From contig JANYCU010000011.1 in the NCBI GenBank assembly GCA_025360125.1, forward strand, positions 1-64,000: a DNA stretch of 64,000 nucleotides, in the 5' to 3' direction. The notes beneath the pieces are model-generated. The model ran no database searches, had not been told where the DNA came from, and worked only from the letters and a program-made list of their open reading frames with translations. Origin of the DNA: Armatimonadota bacterium (GTDB lineage Bacteria; Armatimonadota; Fimbriimonadia; Fimbriimonadales; Fimbriimonadaceae). The translations under genes were made by a program, and so were the position numbers. Of the stretch, positions 1-8,998 are shown one piece after another. Numbering within the stretch: the first letter of the stretch is position 1; each line of letters starts with the position of its first letter.

Positions 1-427
1 CCGAAGCCTGGACAAAGCAAGCTTCTCAGCAGGGTCTTTCACAAACGTTCTCTCCCCCAATAGTTTAGGAGATGGAATCTTAATTGATTGTTTTAGCATT
101 GATCTTCATGATTATGTTAGTCATGAAGCTTGACTGTACAATAGTCATAGATATTCACGACCTCAGGCGTCAGGGAAACCGGGCTTCAGAGTCGGCGATA
201 ATCGCCGGGTCGCTACCTCAAAAATCTATGCCCTATTGGCATGGATTTTCAAGGTCCCTTCCTCGGACTTTGACGAAAACGACCTTTTACCCAGCCCTCC
301 GAGGCAATTGACGCTGACACGTCAAAAAACCTCTCGGATTGAGCTAAGGGTAAGGGCGCCCCCTTGGGGCTGGTCCTGGAAAATGCAGAATACAGAACAT
401 GACTACAAGAGGCTTTATCATTCGCCC
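1..427. other. Left-edge intergenic stretch with several hairpins, no gene seen
   Basis: No open frame here looks like a protein. The stretch lies beyond the stop codon of the leftward aminotransferase gene. It holds four short palindromes: CGGCGAT-a-ATCGCCG at 193-207, ATGCC/GGCAT at 228-242, TTGACG/CGTCAA at 308-325, and GCCCC/GGGGC at 358-370. None is followed by a clean T-run on the side expected for a terminator, so their role is open (operators, weak terminators or a repeat remnant). Confidence 0.5.
193..207. promoter_or_regulatory. Palindrome with core GCGATAATCGC (copy 1)
   Basis: This is a perfect inverted repeat with 7-base arms around one central A. Its 11-base core recurs at 1966-1976, inside a second perfect palindrome just before the PEP-CTERM gene. 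A shared protein-binding site is an inference; only the repeat is seen. Confidence 0.35.
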
Positions 428-1753
428 TTAAGTCACTTGAGTAAGAGACTGTTCCAATAAAACCAAGAATCGCTCGATATCTTCTTTGGTTACCGAGAGG
501 TTTGGTCGGGTGCGGATGCTTCGATTTCCTGCGCCAAGAAGCAGGAGGCCGAATTGTTCTCGGGCGATTTTGGTTAGCTGGCCCTTTCTCTGAGCGGTGT
601 CGAGTGAGAATCCTTGATAGAGTCCCATCCCTCGGACGTTGCTGGTGAAGTCAAATTTAGCGATGACTTTCTTGAGTCCAGCGTTGAGGATTTCGCCGTT
701 GATGGCGGCCCTTTCAATCAAGCCTTCTCGCTTGACAATTTCCATCTCGTGGCAGACGCGGACCATGTCGGCGAGGTTTCCGCCCCAAGTTGAGTCTAAG
801 ACTCCCACATCATCGAGAGATTCTCGCATGATGATGATGCCGTTGCCCCATTTCTTTCCACTGGCGACGGCCATCGGCGGGTAGGGCAGATCGAAGTGGT
901 CAATTGCCCACATCTTGCCCGTTGCACCGAGTCCAGTTTGGACTTCGTCGAACGCGAGGTAGACCCCGTATTGCTCGGACAGGCGCGACAGCCCTTGGAA
1001 GAATTCGGGCAATGCGATTCGGTTTCCGCCCGCGCCCTGGATCGGTTCTATGATGATGCCAACGATGTCCTCGGCCATGTGGAGGAGAACCGATTCGACC
1101 TGTTCGAGGCTTTGGTTGACGCTTTTTAGATTCTCTTCGTGATCTCGTTCGGAGTCATAGATCGGGAAAGACAGTTTCATGTTTCCTCCCGACGCAAGTC
1201 CGACAAAGTCCTTAGTCGCGACAGGATCCATGGTCTGGGTGACACCAAGCGCGAAGACCGTGCGACCGTGAAACGCACGATCAAAGTAAAGGAATTGACG
1301 TCTCCCAGGGATACGTCCTGCGGCGATGCACTTCTGGTTGTACTTGGCGACCAGGTACTTCATCATATTTTCGATGGCCTCGGCGCCGGAGTTGACCACG
1401 TAGACCTCGAGGTCTTTGTTTTGCATGACTTCGGGGGCGTTTTCGTATACCAGACGATAGAAATCGAGGCATTCTTGCGTGATGAAGTCGGGGTTGGCGA
1501 CCTTGTTGTTGGCAGCTCGACTCAGGCGTCGGAGGTACTCGGGTTCGTAGAGGCCAGGGTGGTTGTGGCCGATCAGTTTTGAGCCATAGTATCCGGCCCA
1601 ATCGAACAGCTCATCGCCATCGACGGTTACCAAGGTCATGTGGTTGCATCGCTCAAGATCGACCGCAAATGGATAGGGTTCGGCGATCACGTATTTGCCC
1701 AATTCGGCAAGCATGGAGGCACTACGAGATGGGGAAATTAGCGTTGGGGGCAC
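428..1753 (-). CDS. lat: L-lysine 6-aminotransferase-like class III aminotransferase
   Basis: This is a PLP-dependent class III aminotransferase of 441 residues, the usual size. It resembles L-lysine epsilon-aminotransferase, which moves the side-chain amino group of lysine to 2-oxoglutarate. It keeps the Lat-type features: an N-terminal stretch around VDLERC, FHGRT near the cofactor pocket, the AFDEVQTG segment carrying the PLP-pyridine aspartate, the Schiff-base lysine in SGKKWG, and STWGGNLADMVR. The start at 1753 is kept because family members also have residues before the conserved block; an internal ATG at 1714 is possible. No lysine catabolism or beta-lactam genes are adjacent, so the physiological substrate is inferred from family likeness only. 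Related ornithine or GABA aminotransferases are the main alternatives. Confidence 0.8.
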   Translation of the reverse strand: MPPTLISPSRSASMLAELGKYVIAEPYPFAVDLERCNHMTLVTVDGDELFDWAGYYGSKLIGHNHPGLYEPEYLRRLSRAANNKVANPDFITQECLDFYRLVYENAPEVMQNKDLEVYVVNSGAEAIENMMKYLVAKYNQKCIAAGRIPGRRQFLYFDRAFHGRTVFALGVTQTMDPVATKDFVGLASGGNMKLSFPIYDSERDHEENLKSVNQSLEQVESVLLHMAEDIVGIIIEPIQGAGGNRIALPEFFQGLSRLSEQYGVYLAFDEVQTGLGATGKMWAIDHFDLPYPPMAVASGKKWGNGIIIMRESLDDVGVLDSTWGGNLADMVRVCHEMEIVKREGLIERAAINGEILNAGLKKVIAKFDFTSNVRGMGLYQGFSLDTAQRKGQLTKIAREQFGLLLLGAGNRSIRTRPNLSVTKEDIERFLVLLEQSLTQVT

Positions 1754-1999
1754 GTAAGATTCTACCCGATTTGAACCTAATATTTCTCGTCATCGGTACC
1801 TGGGAGAATGTCAGAGTGATCATCAATACCGTACGATTCGACAAAGTACCCACGACCGGAACCTAGAATCTTTGTCGTTGGTCGAACACAAAGCGGCTCC
1901 TGACGACTCAGTTATTTGTGGAGAAAACAGCAAGCTTGGGCATTCGGGGGATCGATAGTTAGAGAGCGATAATCGCTCTGGTACGAGGGAAAAACGGTT
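1754..1999. other. Divergent intergenic region between the aminotransferase and PEP-CTERM genes
   Basis: This region should hold the promoters of both divergent genes. The clearest element is the palindrome at 1963-1979. A purine-rich GAGGG lies about 13 bases before the ATG at 2000. I see no convincing -35/-10 pair and no small gene. Confidence 0.4.
1963..1979. promoter_or_regulatory. Palindrome AGAGCGAT-a-ATCGCTCT upstream of the PEP-CTERM gene
   Basis: This is a perfect 8-base-arm inverted repeat around a single A, ending 20 bases before the ATG. Its core GCGATAATCGC matches the palindrome at 193-207. It contains a GATAAT that could also serve as a -10 box. It could be an operator or an mRNA hairpin in the 5' leader. 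Confidence 0.4.
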
Positions 2000-2776
2000 A
2001 TGAAATTTAACACTTCAACATTGAGAATATTCGCAGGCTTTACATCACTATTTGCTGCCTCTCTCTCCTTTGGCGCCCAGAATTGGCACGCCTGGACTGA
2101 GACATTTTCAGGTGGATTCTGGAATTACAACAATACAAGTACTGCCGGAACGATCAGCGGAACTTGCCCGGCGGGCGGGTTTGCCGGATCTCCTGGACCT
2201 TATGGAATGCCGACAGCGATGACTGGGACACCCTTTGCATCTGATGAGTTTCAGATCAATGCTTCAACATCACTTGGGGCCACAACTACATTTCTCTTCT
2301 CGTCCGGTTATGCTTGGGGTACCGGAGGCGACATGCTTATCGGCAATATCCACAACGGTTATGGGTACACGATTTCGGCATGGGATTTAAGCAACAATCC
2401 TATAAATGTGAATACTTGGGCAACGGTCAGCGAATTCAACGCTTTAGCACCAGGTTGTTCTGGATACTTTTCAACAAGCTCGACGTCGCGATCAGCGGTA
2501 GGCTTGAATTCACTCTTCTTCGTGCAAGACACGGCCGCGAGTCCCGATTTAGGACAAGGCGGCGAGGTTTGGGTAACGGGTTTGCAGAACGTTTCGCGAA
2601 TCGACATGACGTTAACGGTCAGTAACTTGATTCCAAACTCCCAGCAGACGGACTTAATGTTTTTTAATGTCAGTACACCAACAGCCGTTCCAGAACCACT
2701 ATCCGGAACCGTCTTGGCTGGCTTTGGGTTAGCGATCCTTCTCCGCAAGAAGAAGCTTTTCAAGAAGGCTTTGTAA
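2000..2776 (+). CDS. PEP-CTERM sorting-domain protein, secreted
   Basis: This is a 258-residue exported protein. It has a signal peptide (residues 1 to about 26, cleavage near SFGA-QN), a beta-rich body full of Gly, Ser, Thr and aromatic residues, and a C-terminal sorting tail. The tail begins VPEP, continues as a hydrophobic helix (GTVLAGFGLAILL) and ends in RKKK and KK, which is the PEP-CTERM layout. In this family the tail is processed by an exosortase after export, often to place the protein on the surface or in an extracellular matrix. No exosortase gene is in the window. The body matches no enzyme I recognise. The palindrome at 1963-1979 lies just upstream. Confidence 0.85.
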   Translation: MKFNTSTLRIFAGFTSLFAASLSFGAQNWHAWTETFSGGFWNYNNTSTAGTISGTCPAGGFAGSPGPYGMPTAMTGTPFASDEFQINASTSLGATTTFLFSSGYAWGTGGDMLIGNIHNGYGYTISAWDLSNNPINVNTWATVSEFNALAPGCSGYFSTSSTSRSAVGLNSLFFVQDTAASPDLGQGGEVWVTGLQNVSRIDMTLTVSNLIPNSQQTDLMFFNVSTPTAVPEPLSGTVLAGFGLAILLRKKKLFKKAL

Positions 2777-2945
2777 TCGAAATCGATCAGCCTCTTTCAA
2801 GAACTCTTCGCCAGGGGCCCAGGGGTTGCCAATAAGTGTTCTTGCTCACATAGGCTAAGTTAGTTAAAATTGTCTAGGCACCCTGCCTCGTATAGGTAAG
2901 GAATTCATTGAAATTGGCAGGGCGATCTAGAATCAAAGAGAATCG

Positions 2946-3278
2946 ATGCTCATTGCAATTCCGATCGTCGCGGTAATGTATTTTTCACTTCTCAGCGCAA
3001 GGTTTGAGGGGGAACGATATGCACCGACGAAGCTAGAGAAATGGATTGTTGTGGGCGGCCTAAGTTTGGCCATGCTGACCTTCACGTTCTTTATCTGCGG
3101 CACGTGGTTGATGTTTTTCCTTGGCGGCGCAACAATTTACGCCTTACTCTTGCCAGTCAGGATGATGCTGAGAATTCGGATTTATCCTATTGAAGCATGG
3201 GTGACCATACTGGCCATTCTGCTTGCTTTCATTACGACTATCGTTATACCCCTCGTATTTCCAAGAATTACTCTATGA
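2946..3278 (+). CDS. Small membrane protein of unknown function
   Basis: I do not recognise this 110-residue protein. It has three to four hydrophobic segments: near the N-terminus (LIAIPIVAVMYFSLL), around residues 34-52, around 54-70, and near the C-terminus (VTILAILLAFITTIVIPLVF). One short charged loop (RFEGERYAPTKLEKW) separates the first two, so it should be an integral inner-membrane protein. Its last 11 bases overlap the 3' end of the convergent OsmC gene. The consistent hydrophobic pattern supports it as real, but there is no functional clue from neighbours. Confidence 0.6.
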   Translation: MLIAIPIVAVMYFSLLSARFEGERYAPTKLEKWIVVGGLSLAMLTFTFFICGTWLMFFLGGATIYALLLPVRMMLRIRIYPIEAWVTILAILLAFITTIVIPLVFPRITL

Positions 3279-3693
3279 CCCAGTCACTGGTAACCGACGG
3301 GGCAGAGCGGATTGTGGAAAGGACGGTGCAATACTTTTCGTCGCTCAACGAAACCGCGCGGGCGACGGCAGCGGGATCGAGGTTTTCGCCCTGAACGACG
3401 TGCTTGACCGTGATCGAGACAAACGGTCGAGGATAGACGCCAGTCGGACCTCGTTCGCCATCGATCTCGACTCGATATGATGTCAAGATCTGCTTCTTTT
3501 TCTGCAAGATCATGACGACATCCACCGCGGAGCAGGCGGCGATGGCACTGAGCAGGGCTTCGACCGGGCTTGGGCCAGAATTGGTGCCACCTTCTTCGAG
3601 GGAGATATCCATAACCAGTTTGTTCCCGCTTGGCGGGGTGGCTTCGAACACCATTCCGCCCTTCCATTCGATGGTTGTTTCGTAGCTGGCCAT
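3268..3693 (-). CDS. OsmC family protein
   Basis: This 141-residue protein is the usual length for OsmC/YhfA-type proteins, thiol peroxidases or related redox proteins. The conserved features are GGTNSGPSPVEALLSAIAAC, with the first active-site cysteine at about residue 54, and a second cysteine in the downstream helix (DEKYCTVLSTI), followed by the characteristic short C-terminal strand. Two cysteines in these positions form the peroxidatic pair in characterised OsmC and Ohr enzymes. The start codon overlaps the stop of the upstream oxidoreductase as TAATG, so the two are probably co-transcribed and translationally coupled. Whether it reduces organic hydroperoxides or serves as a YhfA-type protein cannot be told from sequence. 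Confidence 0.88.
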   Translation of the reverse strand: MASYETTIEWKGGMVFEATPPSGNKLVMDISLEEGGTNSGPSPVEALLSAIAACSAVDVVMILQKKKQILTSYRVEIDGERGPTGVYPRPFVSITVKHVVQGENLDPAAVARAVSLSDEKYCTVLSTIRSAPSVTSDWVIE

Positions 3694-4817
3694 TAGCCCA
3701 TCAACCCACGTTCGTCGGGGAATTCTTCGACTCCAATTAACGCTGGGCGATTGGGTTGGGTTGATGGAGCAATGAATTTGCTTTCATCGGATGATTCGAT
3801 TGCGGCGAGCATAGTATCTAGTACGTGGAACGCAAGGGCTCCGCTCGCACGGTGGTCGCGTCCCTCGGCAATTGCATGGGCCATGTCGAGAATTCCAACC
3901 CCACGCGAGTTTGCTTTGAAGGGTAAATCGGAGAGGTAAATGTGTTCGTCGCCTTTGCCATCCCGCAAGATGATTTTTGAAGAGCTTTCGTTCCAGCCGT
4001 TGAACGAGTTTGGGTCAGGAACCACAAGGGTTCCTTCGGAACCATACACGACGATGTTTGGTTGGCCGGGGAAGCTGTGGGTATCGAATGAGGTGGTTAA
4101 TTGTCCGACGACCCCACCTGCGAATTGGAGCGCGGTGACGAAGGTGGTCGGGGTCTCGACTTTGATGATTTGACCTTTTAATGGTTCTGAGGTGATAGTT
4201 CGCTCATCAAACGTGGTTCGGGTCATGCTGGCGAGGCGCTGGATCGGGCCAAACATGTTGACGAACGCGGTGAGGTAGTAGGGCCCCATGTCGAGCATTG
4301 GGCCTGCGCCAGGCTTGTAGAAGAATTCGGGATTTGGATGCCAAGATTCGACCCCTCGGGAAGTCATGTAGCCATGAACGGCGACTGGAACTCCAATTAG
4401 CCCACTGTCAATGAGTTCTCGCACTCGCTGGTGTCCGGCGCCGAGGAAAGTGTCGGGAGCGCAGCCTACTCTCAGTCCTTTTGTTGCCGCGATCGCAAGC
4501 ATTTTTTTGCAATCTTCGCGGCTGATCGCCAGCGGCTTTTCGTTGTAGACATGCTTGCCAGCGTTGAGGGCTTGGAGGGCGACTTCGCCGTGGGCTTTTG
4601 GAATGGTGATGTTGAGAATGAGGTCGATTTCGTTGGAAGCCAAGAGGTCATCGACTGACATTGATCGAATTGCGTGTTTTTCGGCTTGAGCGGCGGCCTT
4701 TGGCTCATCGACATCGGATATAGCTATGAGGTCGATTGACGGGAATTTCGTGAGATTTTCGCAGTAAATTCCGCTAATGTTTCCGGCACCGATGATGCCA
4801 ACTCGAAGTCGATTCAT
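3693..4817 (-). CDS. Gfo/Idh/MocA family NAD(P)-dependent oxidoreductase
   Basis: With the chosen start the protein has 374 residues. It opens with the Rossmann dinucleotide-binding motif VGIIGAGNISG. The family block EKPLAIS follows, with its conserved lysine, and then the C-terminal GFO-type substrate domain. These enzymes oxidise or reduce hydroxyl groups of sugars, inositols and related polyols using NAD(P). The ATG at 4817 is preferred over an upstream ATG at 4901 because homologues begin right at this motif and because it avoids running into the DUF1800 gene 17 bases upstream. It lies in a leftward run DUF1800 - this gene - osmC. The substrate is unknown. Confidence 0.87.
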   Translation of the reverse strand: MNRLRVGIIGAGNISGIYCENLTKFPSIDLIAISDVDEPKAAAQAEKHAIRSMSVDDLLASNEIDLILNITIPKAHGEVALQALNAGKHVYNEKPLAISREDCKKMLAIAATKGLRVGCAPDTFLGAGHQRVRELIDSGLIGVPVAVHGYMTSRGVESWHPNPEFFYKPGAGPMLDMGPYYLTAFVNMFGPIQRLASMTRTTFDERTITSEPLKGQIIKVETPTTFVTALQFAGGVVGQLTTSFDTHSFPGQPNIVVYGSEGTLVVPDPNSFNGWNESSSKIILRDGKGDEHIYLSDLPFKANSRGVGILDMAHAIAEGRDHRASGALAFHVLDTMLAAIESSDESKFIAPSTQPNRPALIGVEEFPDERGLMG

Positions 4818-4834
4818 GACGACACAGTTTACAT

Positions 4835-6304
4835 TTAACAAATGTGCATGTCGGGACACGCGCTCAACATTTTGAGGCAGTAATAGAGAACTCCGGCCCA
4901 TTTGCCCGGCTCTTGGTAGCAGTTTGCGCCTTGGGCCTTGAAAACGTTTACCAAGAATTCGTCGGTTTTAGGAGACACATTGAGTTCAAATATTTGCTTG
5001 AATCGCTCGGCGGCTTTTTCTGGCGTAGTTGGGTTTGCGCTGGCCATCATAGTTTGGGTCGTTTTTGTCGCGATCCAGGGTCCTTTGGTGTCCCAAATCA
5101 TCATGCCGTTGTATTGCATTCGGGTGGTCATCGTGGACGATGAGATCCAATTTTTGCCCCATTTCCAACCGCTGACATCTTCGGGATAGCAGATATCAAG
5201 ACCAGCTCGGCCCATAAAATAGGCCATGGTAGAGACTTGGTCGAGGACGACTCGGGGCACAGCTTTGGTAGGGTGACCATCTTTGCCTCTTAGCAGGAGG
5301 AGTTCAGTTCCGAGGTCCATTTGGCGCACGGTGCCGATGATGTAGTCGGCGGGGCTCTTGTAGCCCTTGAGTACGCATTTTTCGCTATAGAATTCGGGTG
5401 ATTTGGCGATTGCCATCATCACTTGTTTGATGTTGCCTTTTGATTTCAAGAAGGTTGAGCTGAGCCGCTCGATGACTTCGGGTTCGGGGTTTTCGTAAGC
5501 GAAGAATTCCCACAGTTTTTTGCAGATGTAGTGGGCGGTTTCGGGTCGGTTGGCCAGCATGTCGAGGACTTGATCGCCGTCGAAATCCTTGGTTTGACCA
5601 AGAATTGTTTTCGGCTCGGAGTCGCGCATGGTTGGCATTAGGCAGAACGTGGAGGCCGACCGCTTTTCTCGATAGAGGGTCATTAGCCGCTCGTTATTAT
5701 TCTTGCCGCCCTCATAAAATGTATCGAGCAATCCCCAACCTGTCAAGGATCGAGAGACTTCTTGGACATCGTTTTCGGTGTAGTTTCCGATGCCCATGGT
5801 AAAGAGTTCCATGACTTCTCGGGCAAAGTTTTCGTTGGGATGCCCTTTGAACGCTCGCTCCATGTCGAGGTAGCGCATCATGGCGGGGAGCTTGGCGATC
5901 GACTTGAGGAGATCGTTGAACTGGCCATTGGCTCCGTTGCGGAGGACGATCATGTAATCGAGCATCATCGGGCCGTTTTCGACTTTCTTTTCGCTGACGG
6001 CGAAGTGGGAATGCCAAAAGAGGGCGAGTTTTTCTTGCAGCGGACGATTGGTCGACGCCATCGCGAAAATCCACCAAAGTCGGAACCGGTAGGTGCCGGG
6101 TTCGGCTTCCATTTTTTCGTCAACGTTCCAGGCGAATTCGAACGGATGAACGTTGTAGTTTCCGGGGACGCTGTCGTAATCGACGAGGGCTTTGATGGTC
6201 GCATCTAGTCCAATGGCCGTGCCATGCTCGATCTCGCCAATGGTCCCGCCGAACGAGAAGCGACGATATAGGTGGGCAATTTTTTCGCGAACAGTGAGGG
6301 GCAT
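4835..6304 (-). CDS. DUF1800 domain-containing protein
   Basis: This 489-residue protein has the hallmark blocks of DUF1800: an N-terminal LYRRFSFGG, ALFWHSHFAVSEKKV, NENFAREVMELFTMGIGNYTE, DVQEVSRSLTGW, KTILGQTKDFDGD, PETAHYICKKLWEFF and SPEFYSEK. Members are widespread in environmental bacteria and are usually paired with a DUF1501 sulfatase-like partner, which is absent here. Their biochemical role is not established. It is transcribed leftward ahead of the Gfo/Idh and OsmC genes with only a 17-base gap, so a shared transcript is likely. No signal peptide is evident at this start. Confidence 0.85.
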   Translation of the reverse strand: MPLTVREKIAHLYRRFSFGGTIGEIEHGTAIGLDATIKALVDYDSVPGNYNVHPFEFAWNVDEKMEAEPGTYRFRLWWIFAMASTNRPLQEKLALFWHSHFAVSEKKVENGPMMLDYMIVLRNGANGQFNDLLKSIAKLPAMMRYLDMERAFKGHPNENFAREVMELFTMGIGNYTENDVQEVSRSLTGWGLLDTFYEGGKNNNERLMTLYREKRSASTFCLMPTMRDSEPKTILGQTKDFDGDQVLDMLANRPETAHYICKKLWEFFAYENPEPEVIERLSSTFLKSKGNIKQVMMAIAKSPEFYSEKCVLKGYKSPADYIIGTVRQMDLGTELLLLRGKDGHPTKAVPRVVLDQVSTMAYFMGRAGLDICYPEDVSGWKWGKNWISSSTMTTRMQYNGMMIWDTKGPWIATKTTQTMMASANPTTPEKAAERFKQIFELNVSPKTDEFLVNVFKAQGANCYQEPGKWAGVLYYCLKMLSACPDMHIC

Positions 6305-6334
6305 GGCGACCTATTCGGCAGTATAACCCTTTCT

Positions 6335-7444
6335 CTAATTTATGGAACGGTAAAAGAGGGCTCCGTCGATTGTGTAGGCGACGATGTTCTTGGCTTGGGC
6401 CAGCCAGGTGTCGGTGACATGCACGGCGACAAGCACAGCTGGCGTTCCCTTTTCGGTTCCTCTGGTCAGCCAAACACTAGTGTCTTGGGCGTTTGACTGA
6501 TCGAATTTGAGGGACAGCGATTGGGTTTGGGGCACAACCTTTGGACCATTTTGATTTGGTTCCACCCAGGGTCCGCGGAAGCGGATGGGTCGCAAAATTG
6601 GGTTTGCGGGCATGAGCTCAAGTACATTTGCGCCCGTTACTGGCATCGGTGGCGTCAATCGGAATGTCAGACCTGTAAGGGACGAGGCCACATCGCCGTT
6701 GAAACCACTTGCCCCCGAAAGAGTAACCGTGAAAGTTCCTGAGAATGAGTCACTAGAAACTACCTGGCCATTAGTATCGGCCCTTCCGGCCCTGAGGACG
6801 GTTGGACTATCATTCAAGGTTCGAAGACCTTGGGTGGGTGCGTTCGAGTAGATCGCGGTTCCATCCAACGACCAATTGGGGCCACTATTCCCTTCCTTAC
6901 TCGCCCGATCGAGGTCGGGAGAGTCGGACAGCATGACGGAGCCAAGAGTTAGGACTTTGTGGAACGTCCCGGTCGAATTTCGAAAGGTGACAATGGCATG
7001 ATTGAGGCTTGGTGATCGGTCGATTTGAACACCAGGGAGTAATTTATTTTCGTAGATTTCGGCGAAAATCTTGGTGGCCTTTTGGGTGTCGCCATTCACA
7101 TGATAGATGGTTAAAGCGGTTGATTTTGTCTTTTGGCCTGGAGCATCGGAACGTACGACAATGAGGGCTGACCGCGAGTTTGCTAACCATGTCGCATCGT
7201 AGTTATCATCCTTTTTCAACGGAATAACTACTTTGCCTTCTTTGCTATTTTGGGCATAGATTCCGAGTCCGAACGCATCATCGACGGCGCGGCGGTAGAT
7301 GATTGCTTGGCCCGACGGGTGCCATTGGGCTTCCATCACTCGAATGTCGATTGGCTTTGCCGGGGCCAAGGTCATGGTCTCTGACTGGCCGAAAGCCATT
7401 GTCGACATGACGATTCCAAGCGAAAGTTGCGCGAATTTATTCAT
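6335..7444 (-). CDS. Exported protein of unknown function with propeller-like repeats
   Basis: This 369-residue protein starts with a signal peptide (MNKFAQLSLGIVMSTMAFGQ, cleavage probably after AFG). The body contains repeats of the TolB/PD40 propeller kind, for example EAQWHPSGQAIIYRR near residues 40-54 and GPNWSLDGTAIYSN near the middle. The pattern is 'W.pdG..i.y'. The second half is Ser/Thr/Gly-rich with a tract of short strands (TFTVTLSGASGF). It is likely periplasmic or surface-exposed. It ends 30 bases upstream of the DUF1800 start, on the same strand, so co-transcription is plausible. I cannot name a function. Confidence 0.65.
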   Translation of the reverse strand: MNKFAQLSLGIVMSTMAFGQSETMTLAPAKPIDIRVMEAQWHPSGQAIIYRRAVDDAFGLGIYAQNSKEGKVVIPLKKDDNYDATWLANSRSALIVVRSDAPGQKTKSTALTIYHVNGDTQKATKIFAEIYENKLLPGVQIDRSPSLNHAIVTFRNSTGTFHKVLTLGSVMLSDSPDLDRASKEGNSGPNWSLDGTAIYSNAPTQGLRTLNDSPTVLRAGRADTNGQVVSSDSFSGTFTVTLSGASGFNGDVASSLTGLTFRLTPPMPVTGANVLELMPANPILRPIRFRGPWVEPNQNGPKVVPQTQSLSLKFDQSNAQDTSVWLTRGTEKGTPAVLVAVHVTDTWLAQAKNIVAYTIDGALFYRSIN

Positions 7445-7552
7445 CCCAGTATTACTTTACAGTTTTTGGGCCTGGTTTGTGGTGAATGAATTTTGGGGTT
7501 CGGGGTTATCCGTTGTTCGTTGAGTTCATTTAAATGATGATAAGCTGGTTGC

Positions 7553-7927
7553 ATGAAGCGAATCGAAGAGCTCTATAAGCGATTTCGATTCTTGCTCATG
7601 GTGATTCCCTTTCTGGTTTTACTCTTACCGTTCATCGCTCAGGGCTGGAGTCCTCGATTTTGGGATGCGGCAGTTTTTCTGACTCAATGCCCGTTTGTGG
7701 CGATTGGGCACTCGGTTCGCGAGGATGAAAGTATGTCGGGATTCTTTACCATTGGATTCCTGGTGTGCTTCTTTTTCTTCCTTGACCGTTTTTCGAACTG
7801 GTCTTTTGGTCATCGGGACTCTATGCTGGTTTGTCTTGGGATTTTTGCCCTGATGATTGTGATTGAAGTCTTTGGGATTGAGGTCCTTGGGTGGGCGTTG
7901 GCAAAAATGAGCCAGCGGCCTTCTTGA
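7553..7927 (+). CDS. Small membrane protein of unknown function
   Basis: This is an unrecognised 124-residue protein with three clear hydrophobic segments: residues about 12-31, 63-79 and 93-112. A basic N-terminus (MKRIEELYKRFR) suggests a cytoplasmic start. It is transcribed divergently from the propeller-like gene across a 108-base gap and ends only 3 bases before the convergent lipoprotein gene. Nothing in sequence or context indicates a function. Confidence 0.6.
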   Translation: MKRIEELYKRFRFLLMVIPFLVLLLPFIAQGWSPRFWDAAVFLTQCPFVAIGHSVREDESMSGFFTIGFLVCFFFFLDRFSNWSFGHRDSMLVCLGIFALMIVIEVFGIEVLGWALAKMSQRPS

Positions 7928-7930
7928 GAT

Positions 7931-8632
7931 CTATTCTGGTTTTCGTCCGACCGCCAACACTTTCCATTTGCCTTCTTGTTTTTCGAGGAAGAAGTGGAGT
8001 TGGCCATACTCGGTTCCAGATTTGACTCGGTTGAGTTGCAAGAAGGCGTATTGGCTGTTACCCGAGAATAAAGGGTAGGTGAGGGCACCAGCGGCCCGGA
8101 TACCGCCTTTTTCGTTCATTCGATTGACAACGGTATAGGAGCCGGGGACCCAGGCAATGGCATTGTCAAAGTAGGTGGTTGGGACGATAACTATTCGGGA
8201 ATCGAGGTCCATTTCGGCTAGACCCTTATGCACGTTTGCCGTAGTTCCGGGAGGAGAATTTGCGGTGTCAAGGGTTGCCCTGATTCGTTTGAGGGTCTCT
8301 TCGTCGGCATTTTGGTCGTTACCGAACTTGGTTGTCCAGACTTGGAGCGCTTTGTCGAATGATTCAGAACCGAATTGCCCATTGACCCAGTTTGGTTGGA
8401 TGGCGACGAATTCACCGACTCGCCAGTCAGTCCAGCGTGAGGTGTAGAACTCGTTAAGAGCAGTGGAAATGACGGTCGCTTCTTCGCTGGCGATTAGCTT
8501 TGGGCCGTTGTTGGTTTGGGCTTTTACGAAGGAGGTTTCTTGATTTGGAGTTGCCTGGGTTTGGGGGCTGGGTTCGGGGTTCGGTTTACACGAACAGGCG
8601 AGAACGATTGCGACAATTCCCCACCTGATCAT
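7931..8632 (-). CDS. Predicted lipoprotein of unknown function
   Basis: This 233-residue protein has a short hydrophobic leader, IRWGIVAIVLACSC. Either cysteine of the CSC end could be the lipidated residue. A Pro/Gln/Thr-rich linker follows (NPEPSPQTQATPNQ), typical of a tether. The rest is a mixed alpha/beta domain without motifs I recognise, ending in YGQLHFFLEKQEGKWKVLAVGR, a strand pair seen in many NTF2-like or lipoprotein folds. The small membrane gene immediately upstream on the same strand (stop at 8693) may share its transcript. Confidence 0.65.
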   Translation of the reverse strand: MIRWGIVAIVLACSCKPNPEPSPQTQATPNQETSFVKAQTNNGPKLIASEEATVISTALNEFYTSRWTDWRVGEFVAIQPNWVNGQFGSESFDKALQVWTTKFGNDQNADEETLKRIRATLDTANSPPGTTANVHKGLAEMDLDSRIVIVPTTYFDNAIAWVPGSYTVVNRMNEKGGIRAAGALTYPLFSGNSQYAFLQLNRVKSGTEYGQLHFFLEKQEGKWKVLAVGRKPE

Positions 8633-8692
8633 GATCCTATTATCACCTAGATTGAGGTGGGCTTGGGTGCTAGGTTTGCGAGTAGAGAGAAC

Positions 8693-8998
8693 CTATTCTC
8701 CCGACTTTTGGCGGGACCAGGCCGCATATCCGAGCCAAATGCCGTTTGCAAGAATAGCGATCGCGACCATGAATGGGATTTGCAAGACACTTGGCTTCAT
8801 CCAAAACATGACGGGAACGCCAAGGACAATAAAGACTGGGGCGGCAAAGAAATAGCCAGTCCTTAGGTGCCGATCTGAGGTCCAACTTGTCCGTCGCTGT
8901 CGACCTAATAGGTCTCTCTTTTCGCTTAGTTCGCGACTCATGAACGTCATTTTCATTGCCCGCGAGAACTCAGAACCAATTGCCTTAAGCCAACCCAT
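8693..8998 (-). CDS. Small membrane protein of unknown function
   Basis: This 101-residue protein has a charged, probably cytoplasmic N-terminal half (residues 1 to about 46, rich in Arg, Lys, Ser). Two adjacent membrane helices follow: TGYFFAAPVFIVLGVPVMFW, then IPFMVAIAILANGIWLGYAAW. The regular helix pattern supports a real gene. It ends 60 bases upstream of the lipoprotein gene in the same direction. I recognise no family. Confidence 0.55.
   Translation of the reverse strand: MGWLKAIGSEFSRAMKMTFMSRELSEKRDLLGRQRRTSWTSDRHLRTGYFFAAPVFIVLGVPVMFWMKPSVLQIPFMVAIAILANGIWLGYAAWSRQKSGE

Noticed and set aside
84-460. Two short rightward frames at the left edge
   Set aside because: They overlap each other, have no Shine-Dalgarno or domain pattern, and the second runs into the aminotransferase 3' end on the opposite strand.
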